A DNA stretch of 15,017 nt. It comes from DASYSA01 sp036003885 (GTDB lineage: Bacteria; Acidobacteriota; Blastocatellia; UBA7656). The stretch spans positions 1-15,017 of the forward strand of contig DASYSA010000493.1 of the NCBI GenBank assembly GCA_036003885.1, read 5' to 3'. Positions 13,285 through 15,017 of the stretch are shown piece after piece (the first letter of the stretch is position 1; every line of letters begins with the position of its first letter). The notes below the pieces were generated by a model. That model was not told where the DNA came from, ran no database searches, and saw only the letters and a program-made list of their open reading frames with translations. The position numbers and the translations under genes are program-made.

Positions 13285-14838
13285 ATGGCGAAGCAGAAAG
13301 TCGTTACGCGAGTGCGCTTCATTGTACTCATTGCCGCGACGGCGGCGCTCCTTTCCTCGACGTCGGGCGCGCAGTCGGGGAAGCAGCCGGTCGTCAGCGG
13401 CAAGCGCTACCAACGGCTTGTCATTCGGAATGCAACCGTCGTCGATGGCAACAGTACGCCGGCTTCCGGACCTAAGGATATAGTCGTCGAGGGCAACATG
13501 ATTACCGAGGTTGTCCCACTCGACCCCGTTGCCCTGCAAAGAGGAGAGGCGAAACGCCCCGCGGGCGACGTCGAGATCGACGCGACCGGCAAGTACGTGC
13601 TGCCGGGTTTGATCAATGCTCACGGCCACGTGCAAGAGGAGCGGGGCGGTATCCCGCAGCCGCTCGATTACGAACTGAAGATCTGGCTCGCCTGCGGCAT
13701 CACTTCAGTGCGCGACGTCGGTAGCGACACGAAGAAGACTCTCGCTCTGCGCGAGCGGAGCAACAAAGGTGAAGTCGCCGCTCCTCGCATCTTCGTCTAC
13801 GCGCGCTTCAACTCCAATCCGATGCCCCACAACACCGAGGAAGCCCGCAGCCGCGTGCGCGAGTTCAAACAACTCGGCGTTGATGGGATCAAGCTTGTTG
13901 GGACCGACCGCGACATAATGGGTGCGATGGAAGACGAAGCGCACAAACTTGGCTTGCGCATAGCCCATCACGTCGGCGTTGAAGAGACGACGGCCTGGGA
14001 CGATATCAAGTTCGGCACTACGAGCATCGAACACTGGTATGGGATTCCGGACGCTGCGATCGAAGCTCGGGTCCAGAACTTCCCTTCGACCTATAACTAC
14101 AACAATGAGACAGACCGGTTCCGCTATGCGGGGCGGCTGTGGCGCGAGGCCAGTAGCGAACGGTTGCTGAAGGTCCTTGATGGGATGATCGAGGCAAACG
14201 TCGCGTGGGTTCCCACGCTGGACATCTATGAAGCAAGCCGCGATCTTCAACGCGCGCAGACCCAGCCCTGGTTTGCAGAGTATCTGCATCCCACGCTTGA
14301 AGAGTATTTCAAACCCAATGCGGCTAATCACGGGTCGTATTTCATCGGCTGGTCCTCGACCGATGAAGCGTATTGGAAGGAGAACTATCGAATCTGGATG
14401 TCTGCTCTGCGTGAGTTTGAGAAGCGCGGCGGTCTCATCGGCGCGGGCGATGACGCGGGCTTCATCTACCAGATCTATGGCTTCGGCCTGATCCGCGAGT
14501 TGGAGTTGCACCAGGAAGCAGGCTTTCACCCGCTCAAAGTGATTCAGCATGCTACGGGCAATAACGCCAGGATACTCGGGCAGGAAGACAGGCTCGGCCG
14601 CGTTCGTGCCGGATATCTGGCCGACTTGATCGTCGTGAATGGAAACCCTCTGGAGAACATCAAGGTGCTCTATCCAACGGGGGTAGAAGAGATCAGAGAC
14701 TCGAAGATAGTTCATTCCGGCGGCGTGGAGTGGACGATCAAGGATGGCATCCCCTATCACGGGCCAACGCTGGCGCGTGAAGTGAAGGAGATTGTTGCTA
14801 AAGCCAGAGCGCAACGCACGGCGAAAGCCGGCCAGTAG
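13285..14838 (+). CDS. Exported metal-dependent amidohydrolase (imidazolonepropionase/prolidase-like)
   Basis: This 517-residue protein has a signal peptide (basic residues 4-11, hydrophobic 12-23, cleavage likely near SGA at 27-29), so it is periplasmic. It belongs to the amidohydrolase TIM-barrel superfamily: a small beta sandwich (LVIRNATVVDGN onward) and PGLINAHGHV with the metal-binding HxH at 113 and 115. Candidate further ligands are K203 in GVDGIKLVG, H228/H229 in AHHVGVEET, H250 in SIEHWYG and D389 or D390 in IGAGDDAG. The barrel is completed by ATGNNARILGQEDRLGRVRAGYLADLIVV, typical of the family. Such exported enzymes hydrolyse dipeptides, acyl-amino acids or related amides; the exact substrate cannot be told. 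The 115-residue stretch between H250 and the metal aspartate is Trp/Tyr-rich. ATG 13285 is chosen over 13180 because GGAGGG lies 7 bases upstream and the signal peptide begins there. Confidence 0.9.
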   Translation: MAKQKVVTRVRFIVLIAATAALLSSTSGAQSGKQPVVSGKRYQRLVIRNATVVDGNSTPASGPKDIVVEGNMITEVVPLDPVALQRGEAKRPAGDVEIDATGKYVLPGLINAHGHVQEERGGIPQPLDYELKIWLACGITSVRDVGSDTKKTLALRERSNKGEVAAPRIFVYARFNSNPMPHNTEEARSRVREFKQLGVDGIKLVGTDRDIMGAMEDEAHKLGLRIAHHVGVEETTAWDDIKFGTTSIEHWYGIPDAAIEARVQNFPSTYNYNNETDRFRYAGRLWREASSERLLKVLDGMIEANVAWVPTLDIYEASRDLQRAQTQPWFAEYLHPTLEEYFKPNAANHGSYFIGWSSTDEAYWKENYRIWMSALREFEKRGGLIGAGDDAGFIYQIYGFGLIRELELHQEAGFHPLKVIQHATGNNARILGQEDRLGRVRAGYLADLIVVNGNPLENIKVLYPTGVEEIRDSKIVHSGGVEWTIKDGIPYHGPTLAREVKEIVAKARAQRTAKAGQ

Positions 14839-14996
14839 CAGAGGTCAGAGATCAGAGATCAGAGGTCAGAAGTCAGAGGTCAGAAGTCAGAGGTCAGAAG
14901 TCAGAGATCAGAGGTCAGAAGTCAGAGATCAGAAGTCAGAGATCAGAGATCAGAGATCAGCCTTCTTCCTGACTTCTGACTTCCGACCTCTGTCCT
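14839..14996. repeat. 7-bp repeat array F (unit CAGARRT), 17 copies plus an inverted arm
   Basis: Starting on the base after the amidohydrolase stop, 17 consecutive 7-bp units (CAGAGGT, CAGAGAT, CAGAAGT in mixed order) run without a slip from 14839 to 14957, plus a partial unit. After a short spacer the reverse complement appears as about four units (CTGACTT, CTGACTT, CCGACCT, CTGTCCT) to about 14996. Only positions 5 and 6 of the unit vary, between A and G. It may continue beyond the window. The hairpin could serve as the terminator of the gene. Confidence 0.95.
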
Positions 14997-15017
14997 CGTT
15001 TCATCAAGCCCTGATCT

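Noticed and set aside
13705..14814. 369-codon - strand open frame opposite the amidohydrolase
   Set aside because: The + strand frame has a signal peptide, metal ligands and a ribosome-binding site; the antisense frame has none.
14839..14996. Possible CRISPR array
   Set aside because: Units are 7 bp and contiguous with no unique spacers; this is a tandem array, not repeat-spacer structure.

Overview
The window looks like chromosomal sequence of an Acidobacteriota bacterium, most likely class Blastocatellia. This is inferred from three things. One gene encodes a VWFA-related protein of the acidobacterial type (TIGR03436-like). There are several Sec-exported proteins of a style common in that phylum. 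Almost every intergenic gap carries degenerate 7-8 bp repeat arrays, mostly with an inverted second arm. No rRNA, tRNA, phage gene, transposase or CRISPR array is visible.

Layout. (1) 1-3380, + strand, cell-wall genes: the 3' part of a class B penicillin-binding protein, a repeat-filled 97 bp gap, an FtsW/RodA-type glycosyltransferase, then about 230 bp of transcribed leader-like sequence ending in a strong intrinsic terminator. (2) 3409-6240: a secreted VWA protein (-) divergent from an acyl-CoA carboxylase beta subunit (+). (3) 6241-7744: a 20 bp perfect inverted repeat between convergent genes, then an exported M48 metalloprotease (-). (4) 7920-11436, all - strand: a three-ligase set transcribed in the order ATP-grasp protein, circularly-permuted-type ATP-grasp protein, YbdK/GCS2 carboxylate-amine ligase. 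The first two are 6 nt apart. The third follows after a 106 bp gap that holds a repeat. (5) 11437-12721: a G-rich 8 bp repeat palindrome between divergent genes, then an exported LolA-like protein (+). (6) 12722-15017: a 51 bp gap between convergent stop codons filled with 7 bp repeats, a small 110-residue protein (-), a divergent promoter region, an exported metal-dependent amidohydrolase (+), and a long 7 bp array running nearly to the window end.

How the genes fit together. The PBP and the FtsW-like protein form the usual transpeptidase/glycosyltransferase pair for septal or lateral peptidoglycan synthesis. The three amide-bond ligases in region 4 look like a dedicated pathway that ligates amino acids or amines into a small peptide-like product; its identity cannot be read from sequence. 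The carboxyltransferase lacks a biotin carboxylase partner here. The protease, VWA protein, LolA-like protein and amidohydrolase are separate envelope or periplasmic functions without an obvious shared pathway.

The two most unusual things are the ligase cassette and the family of periodic, palindromic intergenic repeats. The repeats resemble in style the heptameric STRR sequences of heterocystous cyanobacteria. They differ in sequence from locus to locus while keeping the same architecture, and they sit where terminators, promoters and one ribosome-binding region should be.
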